In this document: piece after piece, positions 22,234 to 30,866 of the stretch
Layout: each line of letters begins with the position of its first letter
Position numbering within the stretch: the first letter of the stretch is position 1
Source of the DNA: Abyssogena phaseoliformis symbiont OG214
Lineage (GTDB): Bacteria > Pseudomonadota > Gammaproteobacteria > PS1 > Pseudothioglobaceae
Reading direction: 5' to 3'
Assembly (NCBI RefSeq): GCF_016592595.1
Contig: NZ_AP012977.1
Coordinates: 992,001-1,056,000, forward strand
DNA length: 64,000 bases
Notes under the pieces: generated by a model
Seen by the model: the letters and a program-made list of their open reading frames with translations, nothing else
Databases searched by the model: none
What the model was told of the DNA's origin: nothing
Position numbers and translations under genes: made by a program

Positions 22234-23065
22234 TCACAAATTACCAAATTTCCCGTTAGTATTTTTCCACTGGTCTTTCGAAATTATTGACTCAATAATA
22301 TTCCAATGTTCAATAATTTTACCATTTTCAACTCTAAATAAATCGTAAAACGATGTATCTACACCACCAAATTGACCTTCACTAATGCTTAGTACAAAGT
22401 TTCCTTCGCCCAGTATTTTATAGTTTTTTGTGTAGCTCATTTTTATTCCTTGTTTTGCCATCGCCTCTAGAGCTTGACTCAAACCAGATAACCCATCTGC
22501 AACTGCTGTGTTGTGTTGAATATAGTTATCACCATCAAAAAAGCTGGCAATTTTATCCATTTCACCTTTCATCAATATAGTTTCAATGAAACTTTTTACT
22601 AACGTTTTATTTTCTTCGGTTTTATTAATATCAGAAATATTTGTTGTTCCATCAAGCTGAGTGTGTCCACTTGAGTTGGGTTTATCCGTTTTTACATCAA
22701 GATTATCCCAATGCTCAACAATTAAACCATCCTTGAATCGAAACAAATCAAAACCTACCTTAGAAGACCAAAGAAATTATAATTCGTGTGTGTAAACACA
22801 TAATCACCTTCTTCAAAGCTGCGTACAACATTAACTTTAGCATTGCCCCAAAACCTTCCAAGCCATCACTAATAGATAAATTATGCTGAGTATATTCTTT
22901 AGCATTGATATAACTTACAGCTGTTTGATTACCCGTTTCAATACTATTTAGTAAAGCAACGACTTTTTCTTTATTTGATAAATTTATTTGTTCTCCTTTT
23001 TTATTGTTTTGATTGCAAGCTACAAGTAAAAAAAATGTATCCAACAAAATTGTTATATGTTTCAT
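22234..23065 (-). pseudogene. Lipoprotein with two NTF2/SnoaL-like domains, frameshifted
   Basis: It starts MKHITILLDTFFLLVAC, a signal peptide with a lipobox cysteine. The first SnoaL-like domain has EYTQHNLSISDGLEG. After a frameshift near 22850 it continues VNVVRSFEEGDYVFTHTNY, then shifts back near 22760 to VGFDLFRFKDGLIVEHWDN. A second, similar domain ends in YIQHNTAVADGLSGL, FRVENGKIIEHWN and a stop at 22234. SnoaL-like proteins are small ligand-binding or isomerase folds; the substrate is unknown. Two frameshifts make it a pseudogene unless bypassed. Confidence 0.8.
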
Positions 23066-23098
23066 TTTTAATCCATCGCCAAAATCGTAAGCCATTTC

Positions 23099-23864
23099 TT
23101 ATACTTGTTTGTTTTCCAAGATTAAACGCCGTTTAACTTCTATTATTGTATGCGCATCAATTAATTGTTTTACGATTTGATTAATGGCTAGTTTGCATAA
23201 ATTATTTAAGGTTTTATAGGTGACATGTGATTCTGTTGAATAGTAAGAAGTTCCTCTTTCCTTTTTAAATTTTTTCTCTAACAATAAAGTAAAACAATTA
23301 AATTGTTTTACTTAAGATCTACTCAACTTGTTTGTATAAGAATGGGTTTTTTCACGTTCATAACATTATGAATAATGAAGAAAATAAAAACATGATTATC
23401 AGACTATTTTTAGTCTCATGCATCATTTCTTTTTCTATTTCAAAAAATAGTGATATACAACTGTTTGTTTAAAAAACAGACTAGGTGTAAAAATGGGGGT
23501 AATAAGAAATATTCAAATGGTTAAGTGAAAATATCGACACATTCATGTTTATTTGAATCTGCTCAATACATGTTTGAGTGAAAAGAATCACTTTTCCTTG
23601 TATTTTATTATTTAATGAAAATGCCTGAATTTGATTTTTATTGATAAAAATAAAACTACCTTTTGTAAAAGGGTAATGCTTAAAATCAATAAATTGTGCA
23701 CCTTCTCCTTGTTCAATATATAACATCAAGTAAAAATGAACTCGATGTGGTTTGTTTGGATTATGACCCATTGTCGACCTACGACGATAGAGTTCATCAA
23801 GCTCTATAATTTCAATACCTTCCGAATCAAGAGTTAAACATTTAAATTTTATATCTGGATATAT
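23099..23864 (-). pseudogene. AraC-family transcriptional regulator, degraded
   Basis: The N-terminal cupin-like sensing half reads TLDSEGIEIIELDELYRRR then HRVHFYLMLYIEQGEGAQFIDFKHYPF and FIFINKNQIQAF (about 23540-23860). The C-terminal part at 23099-23284 keeps half of the DNA-binding domain (SYYSTESHVTYKTLNNLCK then IIEVKRRLIL). The linker and part of the helix-turn-helix domain between them are scrambled and no start codon remains in frame. It lies directly upstream of the SnoaL-like lipoprotein remnant, which it may once have controlled. Confidence 0.8.
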
Positions 23865-23999
23865 TCATTTTCACATAATTACCAAATCAAAAACATTTCT
23901 AAAAACCTATCGAGTGACTTGTTTTAACTCTATCATTCTTTATTATGGAAAAATGTCTAGTAATTTTACAAAAAACCTCACAAAGTTTTTTTAAATAAT

Positions 24000-25127
24000 T
24001 TAACGATATTGACGCAAATACCACCAACCAAAAACTTGCTTGGCATAATGCATCAAACGACAATTTGGTAACATTAATCCGCCTTTGAGTGTGCGTGATA
24101 TGTACATACCTTTATTATTTGAATCAACAATACACATCAATTCAATCTTAAAAGTATGACTGGCAGGCTTATTATCCAGAACATCTAGCACATTTTTAGC
24201 AGCGGCAGCAGCTTGTAAATCTGCCATATGTGCTTGCTTTGGCATCCACTCTGGCCCTGAGAAAGAACCTGAGTCACCTGCCACAAACACCCTCTCAGCA
24301 CCCTGAACTTGACAAAATTTATCCGCTTTAAGTAAGCCGCCTTCACTACGCTCAAGTTCAGTGTTATCAAACCACTGATTTCCTGTCATGCCTGGCATGA
24401 ACAAAATCAAATCTGTGGCAAACTCACCACCCTCAGTAATGACTTTATCAGCTTCAAAAGCTTTCATCTTATGCCCAAGATGCGTGTTAATATTGCGCTT
24501 TTTCATTTCACTTAATAAACCCTTAACCGCCTTTTCACCTAAGCGAGCACCTGGTTTTTTTGCAGGGGTAAAAAAAGTCAGATTAAATTTATCACGCCGA
24601 CCTTCTTGTCGTAATTGTGTATCCAAGCCAAACAAAAACTCAAACATTGGACCACCACGCATGGCACTTGGCTCCTTGGGATTACTCGCAAAACCAATGG
24701 CAATATTACCACTATCCATAGCCTGAATTCTATCACGTATCTGCTCAACAGCACTCAATCCCTCACACGGGGTAATAGCGTGCTCAATGCCAGGCGGTTT
24801 CTTAAGAAACCGCCCACCTGAGGCAATAATAAGCACATCATTTTCATACTCACCTGCTGAAGTGATTACAGTTCTAGCATGATTTTCCAAGCCTGTAACT
24901 TCACTAGCGATATGGCGAACATTCATACGCTTAAAAAAACGCTCAAGTGGAATAACAATGTCTTTTTTACTGGCTATACCTGATGGCACCCAAATTAAAC
25001 TTGGCATATAAACCAGCTCTGCCTTCGGTGATATTAAAGTGATTTGTGCGTGCTTGTCGCTTTTTATAAGGGTTCTAACAGCTGTTAATCCTGCAAAGCC
25101 CGACCCAATAATGGTAATTTTTTTCAT
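24000..25127 (-). CDS. FAD-dependent oxidoreductase, sulfide:quinone reductase-like
   Basis: 375 aa flavoprotein. The FAD-binding motif GSGFAGLTA starts at residue 8, a second conserved segment is FATDLILFMPGMTG (about 236-249), and the third is VFVAGDSGS (280-288). The fold and spacing match sulfide:quinone oxidoreductases, which pass sulfide electrons to quinone. Cysteines are at 121, 272, 332 and 356. C121 and C332 fall about where SQR has conserved cysteines, but the middle redox cysteine of canonical SQR appears to be absent (RGGPMFEF instead of CFGP). The start at 25127 lies 2 bp after the preceding gene; a longer start at 25208 would overlap that gene. Confidence 0.75.
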   Translation of the reverse strand: MKKITIIGSGFAGLTAVRTLIKSDKHAQITLISPKAELVYMPSLIWVPSGIASKKDIVIPLERFFKRMNVRHIASEVTGLENHARTVITSAGEYENDVLIIASGGRFLKKPPGIEHAITPCEGLSAVEQIRDRIQAMDSGNIAIGFASNPKEPSAMRGGPMFEFLFGLDTQLRQEGRRDKFNLTFFTPAKKPGARLGEKAVKGLLSEMKKRNINTHLGHKMKAFEADKVITEGGEFATDLILFMPGMTGNQWFDNTELERSEGGLLKADKFCQVQGAERVFVAGDSGSFSGPEWMPKQAHMADLQAAAAAKNVLDVLDNKPASHTFKIELMCIVDSNNKGMYISRTLKGGLMLPNCRLMHYAKQVFGWWYLRQYR

Positions 25128-25129
25128 TC

Positions 25130-25432
25130 TTAAAAAATCTCCAATATTTGAGTTGTGCTTGTTTCCATGTTGGCAATATTGCAAAAATACGCCATCATTT
25201 GTGGCCACTGCTCTCTGGCTTCAAGTAGTTTGGTAAAGTTTACGTGATGCACTTTACTTTGCCATTTAACCAAACAATACACGCGTCCATCTTTATCAAT
25301 CCCAGAATCACGTGAAATAAACCCATCAGCTTTAGCAATATCCTCATCAATTTCTTTTGATAAAGTCTTCCAATCATTCATTAAATCTTGATTGGTTAAC
25401 TCAAATGACATAATTACAAAATATTCACTCAT
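25130..25432 (-). CDS. Small hypothetical protein, antibiotic-monooxygenase-like (dimeric alpha/beta barrel)
   Basis: 100 aa, starting MSEYFVIMSFELTNQDLM and containing DGFISRDSGIDKDGRVYCLVKWQS. The alternating strand/helix pattern and the VYCLVKWQS strand recall ABM-type ferredoxin-like domains, but this is a fold impression only. It lies 2 bp upstream of the SQR-like flavoprotein and 9 bp after the gene ending at 25442, so the three form an operon. A role as a partner of the flavoprotein is conjecture. Confidence 0.65.
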   Translation of the reverse strand: MSEYFVIMSFELTNQDLMNDWKTLSKEIDEDIAKADGFISRDSGIDKDGRVYCLVKWQSKVHHVNFTKLLEAREQWPQMMAYFCNIANMETSTTQILEIF

Positions 25433-25441
25433 TTTATTCTC

Positions 25442-25861
25442 CTATTTGTTATGACAAAAATGCCTGCTGTCTGGCTCTTCTACGCTTTTTACAATATTGT
25501 CAACAAACGCTTGTAGTTCGTTAAACTCTAATACAGTTAATATACGCGCTACAATATCTGGTGTAACCCTAAGTGTGCATAATTTACCATCTTTTAGCTT
25601 CACTTCCATGCCTGCTGCACTCATAGTTAAGCCTTCATTACTTTGTTCTAATAATTTTTCTAGCTCGCCCTGTAATTCATCGTATAACTTTTGCAATTCA
25701 TTCAATAAGCCCTCACTGGTTTCATCAGCAATTGAAACAATTTCACCTTGCACAGAGCCAAACGCACTGTCTTGTTCGCATTTAAATTCTATGTCTACCT
25801 TTGTTAAATGGTCTTTAAATTTATTTGATAATTTAGCATCAAAAAATATATAATCTAGCAT
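25442..25861 (-). CDS. Conserved hypothetical protein
   Basis: About 139 aa from the ATG at 25861 (MLDYIFFDAKLSNKF). It contains an acidic, helix-rich middle (LLNELQKLYDELQGELEKLLEQ, likely coiled coil) and a KLKDGKLCTLRVTPDIVARI strand-helix segment. A longer in-frame start at 25936 would run through the divergent nitroreductase start and is rejected. It is first in an operon with the ABM-like and SQR-like genes. Family not recognised with confidence. Confidence 0.7.
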   Translation of the reverse strand: MLDYIFFDAKLSNKFKDHLTKVDIEFKCEQDSAFGSVQGEIVSIADETSEGLLNELQKLYDELQGELEKLLEQSNEGLTMSAAGMEVKLKDGKLCTLRVTPDIVARILTVLEFNELQAFVDNIVKSVEEPDSRHFCHNK

Positions 25862-25893
25862 ATTATTATTTATGAATAGTTGAGGGTATTTTA

Positions 25894-26475
25894 ATGCTTG
25901 GTAAGGACACACTAGATACTTTATTTTGTCATGCAAGAAGTCACAATGGCTGGTTGAAGCAAGACATATCTGAGACGCAAATTCATCAAATTTATGAACT
26001 GATGAAATTTGCCCCTACTGCAGCTAACAATTGCCCTGCACGTATTACTTTTATTAAATCAGATGCTGCTAAACAACGTTTAAAACCACATCTTGATGAA
26101 GGTAATATTGACAAAAGTATGAACGCACCAGTTGTTGCTATTATTAGCTATGACACGGAATTTTACGAAAAATTGCCGCTTTTATTTCCCCATACTGATG
26201 CCAAAAGTTGGTACCAAGGCAAACCTGAAAAAATAAAATCAGCAGGAGAAATGAACGCCACTTTACAAGGTGCTTATTTCATCATGGCGACCCGTGCTGT
26301 CGGGCTAGATTGTGGACCAATGGGTGGATTTAACAACAAAACCTTAGATAATGAATTTTTCCCAGATGGCAAAACCAAATCTATTTTCTTATGTGGCATT
26401 GGCCATGGCGACCATAGTAAAATTTTTCCAAGATCGCCACGTTTAAGTTTTGATGAGGCTTGCAAAATTATTTAG
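25894..26475 (+). CDS. Nitroreductase family protein (RutE-like malonic semialdehyde reductase)
   Basis: 193 aa FMN-dependent oxidoreductase. The FMN-binding segment FAPTAANNCPARITFI is at about residues 39-54. AYFIMATRAVGLDCGPMGGF follows at about 125-145, and the C terminus has the FLCGIGHGD segment typical of the RutE/HadB branch. The usual substrate is malonic semialdehyde (to 3-hydroxypropionate), but substrates in this family vary. It is divergent from the hypothetical gene ending at 25861, with a 32 bp gap. Confidence 0.85.
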   Translation: MLGKDTLDTLFCHARSHNGWLKQDISETQIHQIYELMKFAPTAANNCPARITFIKSDAAKQRLKPHLDEGNIDKSMNAPVVAIISYDTEFYEKLPLLFPHTDAKSWYQGKPEKIKSAGEMNATLQGAYFIMATRAVGLDCGPMGGFNNKTLDNEFFPDGKTKSIFLCGIGHGDHSKIFPRSPRLSFDEACKII

Positions 26476-26512
26476 GCACCTTTGTTTTATGCAAAAACAA
26501 TTTATATTACTT

Positions 26513-27053
26513 TCAAGAGGAAATCGGTAAATTTTTAGAAAAAATGATTATGCCTTCAACCTCAGATGATATCCCAGTTATTTCAGCAGTACTACAATTA
26601 TAGCTTCCAAAAATAACAGGTCCGCCATAAGTCTTTGTTGTGTTATACCTTCCATGTCCATAATCAATGATTGTGTCGCTTTTGTTAACCAAAAGGCATA
26701 AATATCAAATCTTTGCTTTTTCTTTACACCAGTGGAAAATATACTACCTAGCCCTGGAATTGAGCCAAATGAACTACCTCCTAAACTTGATGAACCTTGA
26801 GGAAGTAAATGAATATGGATGTGTTACCACCGGGTAAAGTTTTTTCACTGAGCTGGCTACCAATAATTTTAACCCTCTTAGGAATTAAGTCATTAGTAAA
26901 TCTAGTATTAGTAGCAACTGTATTGTAATCTTTACCTACATAAATTTTTAGCAAAAAACTTGTTACAGAATCTGCAAATCTTTCGCCAATACCTGTACTA
27001 GAACAAGAACTTATCAACAATATCAAAACTAGAGAATATAATTTGTTAAACAT
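26513..27053 (-). pseudogene. Lipoprotein of unknown function, frameshifted
   Basis: It starts MFNKLYSLVLILLISSCSSTG, a signal peptide with lipobox ISSC. The first 80 codons are open. The sense then moves to another frame at about 26810 (LLPQGSSSLGGSSFGSIPG, KKKQRFDIYAFW) and to a third at about 26690 (DYGHGRYNTTKTYGGPVIFGS) before ending ...FSKNLPISS and a stop at 26513. Two frameshifts are evident because all three pieces keep protein-like composition and connect end to end. Family unknown. Confidence 0.75.
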
Positions 27054-27113
27054 TATTTATTAAAAATAGTTGGAAATATGGCTCAACAATTAAATATTGA
27101 AGAAAAACCTTAA

Positions 27114-27425
27114 TTAGTTGATTTTGAAAAAAATATGAATAATAATAACGCCTAATATAATTAGGCACATACCCAATAATAGTAGGAATATTTGGTATTT
27201 GTTTATATAAAAATACACCTGCAATAGTGGCTAAAACAATACCGGCGCCTGACCAAATCGCATAGGTAATACCCACCGATATTGTTCTTAAAGTTAAGAT
27301 CATAAAATAAAATGGCATATCCTACAATAACAATTAAACTTGATAGTAGTTTTGTAAACTCAGTTGAAGCTTTGAGCGCACTGGTTGCAACGACTTTCGC
27401 GATAATTGCTATTGCTAAATACTAA
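27114..27425 (-). pseudogene. Small multidrug resistance (SMR/EmrE-like) transporter, frameshifted
   Basis: The pieces match an EmrE-type four-helix proton-coupled exporter. YLAIAIIAKVVATSALKAS lies at about 27360-27425, TISVGITYAIWSGAGIVLATI is in a second frame, and after PTIIG the ending MCLIILGVIIIHIFF lies in a third frame. The essential glutamate of helix 1 (AE(I/V)VAT in active members) is lysine here (AKVVAT). The start codon is also lost. Function is therefore very unlikely. Confidence 0.8.
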
Positions 27426-27432
27426 TACACCA

Positions 27433-27657
27433 TTATTTAGAACTAGAACTGTTTTTCTTTTCTTGCTGAGATTCTTGCTCAGTAGAGCAACCATTGTGCA
27501 ACTTCCATTTTTGTTCATGACCAATGGCAATTGCCCAGCTTGATGCTTGACATTCCTTGGCTAATCTTGTTGTTGCATTTTCTTTTTTAACAACGTTGTT
27601 GTTATCAGCACCAAAAGCAGAAAATGACAACAAACTAGCACTTAATATTAAAATCAA
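27433..27657 (-). CDS. Small secreted hypothetical protein
   Basis: 74 aa from a TTG start at 27657. It has an N-terminal signal peptide (LILSASLLSFSAFGA) and a mature part containing CQASSWAIAIGHEQKWKLHNGC with two cysteines, followed by a charged, serine-rich tail. It overlaps the end of the preceding membrane ORF by about 23 bp. Family not recognised. The TTG start is weak evidence, so the true N terminus may differ. Confidence 0.5.
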   Translation of the reverse strand: MILILSASLLSFSAFGADNNNVVKKENATTRLAKECQASSWAIAIGHEQKWKLHNGCSTEQESQQEKKNSSSSK

Positions 27658-27817
27658 CGAACTTGATGGTGTTTTTAGGTTTTTCCTTATGATTGATTAA
27701 AAATTTAATAACATTGCCAAATGCTAAATAAAAAAGTACTAGTATTGATAAAGTAAATATAACTTTATGTACTAAATCTAGATTTTGGATGGGACTCGCC
27801 TTTTGTTTAAATCGCAT
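27635..27817 (-). CDS. Small membrane protein, hypothetical
   Basis: 60 aa from the ATG at 27817, preceded by a good GGAG ribosome-binding site; a longer in-frame start at 27856 is less likely. One hydrophobic helix (VIFTLSILVLFYLAFGNVI, about residues 19-37) is followed by a basic tail. It overlaps the end of the DUF4395 pseudogene by 40 bp and the next gene by 23 bp, an operon-like arrangement. Function unknown. Confidence 0.5.
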   Translation of the reverse strand: MRFKQKASPIQNLDLVHKVIFTLSILVLFYLAFGNVIKFLINHKEKPKNTIKFVDFNIKC

Positions 27818-28165
27818 GATTCTCCTGGACAATATTGAACCTCTTGCTTGTGACATAGATTATAAATTTTACAACCCCCACAAATACCAAACACTGCTCC
27901 AAAGAGTAATAACCCCAAACACGAAGCACAAACACGAACACGAATATTAATCGTTCTGCAAACATTATTAAGCACCGCCAGATAAAACATAATGGCTACC
28001 AAAACAAAACCCAAAACCCAAAACCCATCTTTTTTGTAGTGCACCAACATATTCTGGTGTTTGGTTATTAACCATCCAACGACCCATAACTATAGATGGA
28101 ACGTATTTAGGGTTTAAAAAAATTCGAATAAACAAATCAAACAAAAATACAATGCCTGCTGCCAC
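27778..28165 (-). pseudogene. DUF4395-like membrane protein, frameshifted
   Basis: The first frame (GTG at 28165) reads IRIFLNPKYVPSIVMGRWMV then NNQTPEYVGALQKRW. The second, from about 28030, reads GFVLVAIMFYLAVLNN and then FGICGGCKIYNLCHKQE with CPGESC. Joined, they follow the DUF4395 pattern, including its GIC-GCK-Y motif. The switch falls near an A-rich run (ACAAAAAAG) at about 28040. Members are integral membrane proteins of unknown role, often near thiol or sulfur genes. Confidence 0.75.
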
Positions 28166-28186
28166 TCTTACCTCGCACTCATTAAA

Positions 28187-29329
28187 CTAAACCACTTGCC
28201 CAGCCACCCAGCCAGATGACCAAGCCCATTGGAAATTATAACCGCCTAATTGACCTGTCACGTCAACAGTTTCACCAATAAAATATAGACTGGGTTGCTT
28301 TTTAACTTGCATGATTTTGGAGGACAATTCATTGGTATCAACCCCCCCTAAACACACCTCAGCGACACGCAAGCCCTCAGTGGCATTTGGGTAAAGTTGC
28401 CAATTGTTGAGTGCGTGTCCAAAAAGAGAAAGCTCACTTTTATTAATTTGACTCAGTGGTTTATTTTCCAATGAGTTTGGTAATAATACATTTGCCAGTC
28501 GCTGTGCAAATCGTTTAGGAAAGTGTGTTGATAAAACAGTCTTTAAGGTTGTCTTACCTCGCATTTGTTGTTGTGTAATCAGCCAATCAGTTGCATTAAT
28601 ATCTGGCAATAAATTAATGCTTAATTTATTGCCAGGACACCAAAATAAAGAGATTTGTAAAATAGCAGGCCCGCTAATGCCTTTGTGCGTTATTAAAATA
28701 AAATCTCGAAAGGATTGCCCATTGCACTCAACCACTACCTCTAGTGACAAGCCTGATAAGCCCTTTAAGTAGCGATTAATATCGTTAATATGGAAAGTCA
28801 ACGGCACAAGTGCTGGCGTAAAATCAATCGTGTTAATATTAAATTGCTTAGCAACTTGCAAGCCAAAATCAGTCGCACCCATTTTAGGAATAGAGGCGCC
28901 ACCAGTCGCAACGACTAAGGTATTTGTTTGATAACCACCTTGGCTGGTTTGAAGGGTGTATTTAGTATCAAACTCTAGGCTTGTTACTGAAGCGTTAAAA
29001 ACAAAATCAACCCCTACTTGAGCGCACTCATCCAATAGCATTTGTAAAATTGCACCTGATTTTTGCTCGCAAAATAACTGACCTTGTGTTTTTTCATACC
29101 AACTCAAATTGTGCTTATCCATTAATTTTATAAAATCCCACTGCGTATAACGCGCTAATGCAGATTTATGAAAATGTGGATTGTTTGATAAATAAGCCTC
29201 TGGTTCAATCCATAAATTAGTAAAATTACAACGACCACCACCTGAGATAAGAATTTTTTTACCTGCTTTATTGGCTTTATCAATAACTAAAACTTTTTTA
29301 TGCCGTTTGCCCGCCTCAATTGCACACAT
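28187..29329 (-). CDS. HI0933/BaiN-type flavoprotein (NAD(P)/FAD-dependent oxidoreductase) with displaced start
   Basis: 380 aa from the first in-frame ATG. It contains the family signatures KKILISGGGRCNFTN (about residues 23-37) and TLVVATGGASIPKMGATDFG, and ends with GETVDVTGQLGGYNFQWAWSSG. The dinucleotide-binding motif EIVIVGAGAAGLM lies in the same frame just upstream of this ATG, but there is no start codon before it. An ATG at 29367 is one base out of frame (ATGAAATTG; one more A would restore the family start). The gene therefore either has a 1-nt deletion right after its start or uses an unusual initiator. Reaction unknown. Confidence 0.7.
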   Translation of the reverse strand: MCAIEAGKRHKKVLVIDKANKAGKKILISGGGRCNFTNLWIEPEAYLSNNPHFHKSALARYTQWDFIKLMDKHNLSWYEKTQGQLFCEQKSGAILQMLLDECAQVGVDFVFNASVTSLEFDTKYTLQTSQGGYQTNTLVVATGGASIPKMGATDFGLQVAKQFNINTIDFTPALVPLTFHINDINRYLKGLSGLSLEVVVECNGQSFRDFILITHKGISGPAILQISLFWCPGNKLSINLLPDINATDWLITQQQMRGKTTLKTVLSTHFPKRFAQRLANVLLPNSLENKPLSQINKSELSLFGHALNNWQLYPNATEGLRVAEVCLGGVDTNELSSKIMQVKKQPSLYFIGETVDVTGQLGGYNFQWAWSSGWVAGQVV

Positions 29330-29373
29330 AAGCCCTGCTGCACCTGCGCCAACAATAACAATTTCATAAGGCG

Positions 29374-30618
29374 CTAAAATAACGACTGAATGGTTTTAAC
29401 AATTGGTCTAGCATCCCACTCTAGCGCGCCACGGTAAGTGTATCTAATGTTGCCATTTTTATCCAGCAAAAAATTAGACGGATAAGCATAAACACCCCAA
29501 TCTCTTACCGCCTGTCCAGAATGGTCAAGCATGATTGGCAAGTCAAACTTTACTTTTTTCATGAATGCATCTATCTCTTGTTTTGACTCGCCAACATTAA
29601 CTGTAAGAATTTTAAATGGCTTATCTTTCAGTATGGTTTGCAATCTAACCAATGATGGGATTTCTGTCACACAAGGTTTGCACCAACTTGCCCAAAAATT
29701 AATTAATATCACTTGATTATCAAAATCTTTAATATTTAATATTTGCCCATCAATTGATTTCAGCTTAAGGCTTATGTTTGATTTACCTTTATAAGGCTTT
29801 AATATAGGCTCACCAAATGAAAGGCTTTGAGCATTCTTGGTTTGTTTTTTTAGCGCCATCACTTTAGGGATATCAACAGTATTCATCAAATTCATAGCAA
29901 GTACATAAGTATCACTCAAGCCTTTTTTGACTTTTAAATCCATGGGTTTTAAGTCTTTTTCGTTGCGCATATGAAACCCACCATGTGCCCCTTTTAATCG
30001 ATGTGTAAATATGGAGCTACCCCCTATTTTTAATTGCTCAAAAATTTCATCCGCTCTAAAATATTTAGTACCAAACTGCGGTAATAATAAATAAATAGGC
30101 AAGTTACTAACCGTTGAAATATCAACATATTCAGCTTTAGCGCCCAATTCTGGTTTGCCATGAATAAGGTATGGCGAATGAAAGATATGGCCTTTAATTA
30201 AATTAGATTTTGGGTTTTTTAATTGCCACTGATGTGCAGTTTTAAGTGCCAATTGTGCGCCTCTACCTGAGGTTAAAAAAAATATTTTTTCAAATCCTTT
30301 ACGTTTAGCAATTGATACAATTTCCAACACATCTTCAACCTTAAACCGATTGATACTACTGCGATGCTTTGGCACCATATAGCTACTATGAAGATCAAGC
30401 ACCCACACATCAACACCAAAAAACGCCAATTGTTGTACTGTAGGTACATAGCCCTTGCCAAAACCACGCTCAGAAGGCAAATATAAAAATAGCACCTGTG
30501 TGTCTGCTGAATAAACATCAGCACTAATTGTATCGCCTGATGTTAATTCAAACTCAGTGCTTTGCCCGCCATGAACAAGTGGCACTAATAAAATCAACAG
30601 TAAACTAAACCACTTCAT
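29374..30618 (-). CDS. Exported alpha/beta-hydrolase-like domain fused to a TlpA/ResA-type thioredoxin domain
   Basis: 414 aa with an N-terminal signal peptide (residues 1-18). Residues about 20-225 resemble an alpha/beta-hydrolase. The nucleophile elbow reads FLTSGRGAQLAL, where Gly stands at the expected Ser position, and a His is present in KGAHGGFH at about 212. Residues about 270-414 are a TlpA-like thioredoxin domain with NFWASWCKPC, active cysteines at 313 and 316, and a cis-Pro region (YAYPSNFLLD). It probably acts in the periplasm as a thiol reductase. It overlaps the start of the 82 aa gene as TAATG. Whether the hydrolase part is catalytic is doubtful. Confidence 0.8.
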   Translation of the reverse strand: MKWFSLLLILLVPLVHGGQSTEFELTSGDTISADVYSADTQVLFLYLPSERGFGKGYVPTVQQLAFFGVDVWVLDLHSSYMVPKHRSSINRFKVEDVLEIVSIAKRKGFEKIFFLTSGRGAQLALKTAHQWQLKNPKSNLIKGHIFHSPYLIHGKPELGAKAEYVDISTVSNLPIYLLLPQFGTKYFRADEIFEQLKIGGSSIFTHRLKGAHGGFHMRNEKDLKPMDLKVKKGLSDTYVLAMNLMNTVDIPKVMALKKQTKNAQSLSFGEPILKPYKGKSNISLKLKSIDGQILNIKDFDNQVILINFWASWCKPCVTEIPSLVRLQTILKDKPFKILTVNVGESKQEIDAFMKKVKFDLPIMLDHSGQAVRDWGVYAYPSNFLLDKNGNIRYTYRGALEWDARPIVKTIQSLF

Positions 30619-30866
30619 TAAACGTTATACATTTCTAAAATATAATACAGCGTCATGCCTTCAGATGACCTGGATGGACCCAGTACTTTGGCAGCGTATA
30701 AATGATTACTAGGGTCTGATTTTTCCATAGCGATATCTAAATCTTCAACCACTTCTACATTATTAGCCGGTACACGTTCACGCTTAATTCTTGGAATTCT
30801 AACCACAGCAAATGTCTCTTTAACAACGCTAATGCTTGGATGCGGATCTAGCGAATAACTTCTCAT
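30618..30866 (-). CDS. Conserved hypothetical protein, 82 aa
   Basis: It starts MRSYSLDPHPSISVVKETF and contains VVRIPRIKRERVPANNVEVV and AAKVLGPSRSSEGMTLYYIL. No signal peptide, membrane segment or cysteine is present. Its start overlaps the persulfide dioxygenase stop (ATGA), and its stop overlaps the start of the hydrolase-TlpA gene (TAATG), so it is translationally coupled to both. Its role is unknown; context points to sulfur or thiol metabolism. Confidence 0.7.
   Translation of the reverse strand: MRSYSLDPHPSISVVKETFAVVRIPRIKRERVPANNVEVVEDLDIAMEKSDPSNHLYAAKVLGPSRSSEGMTLYYILEMYNV

Noticed and set aside
24000-25208. Start of the SQR-like protein at 25208
   Set aside because: It would run over the end of the separate 100 aa gene. 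The ATG at 25127 puts the FAD motif at the normal distance.
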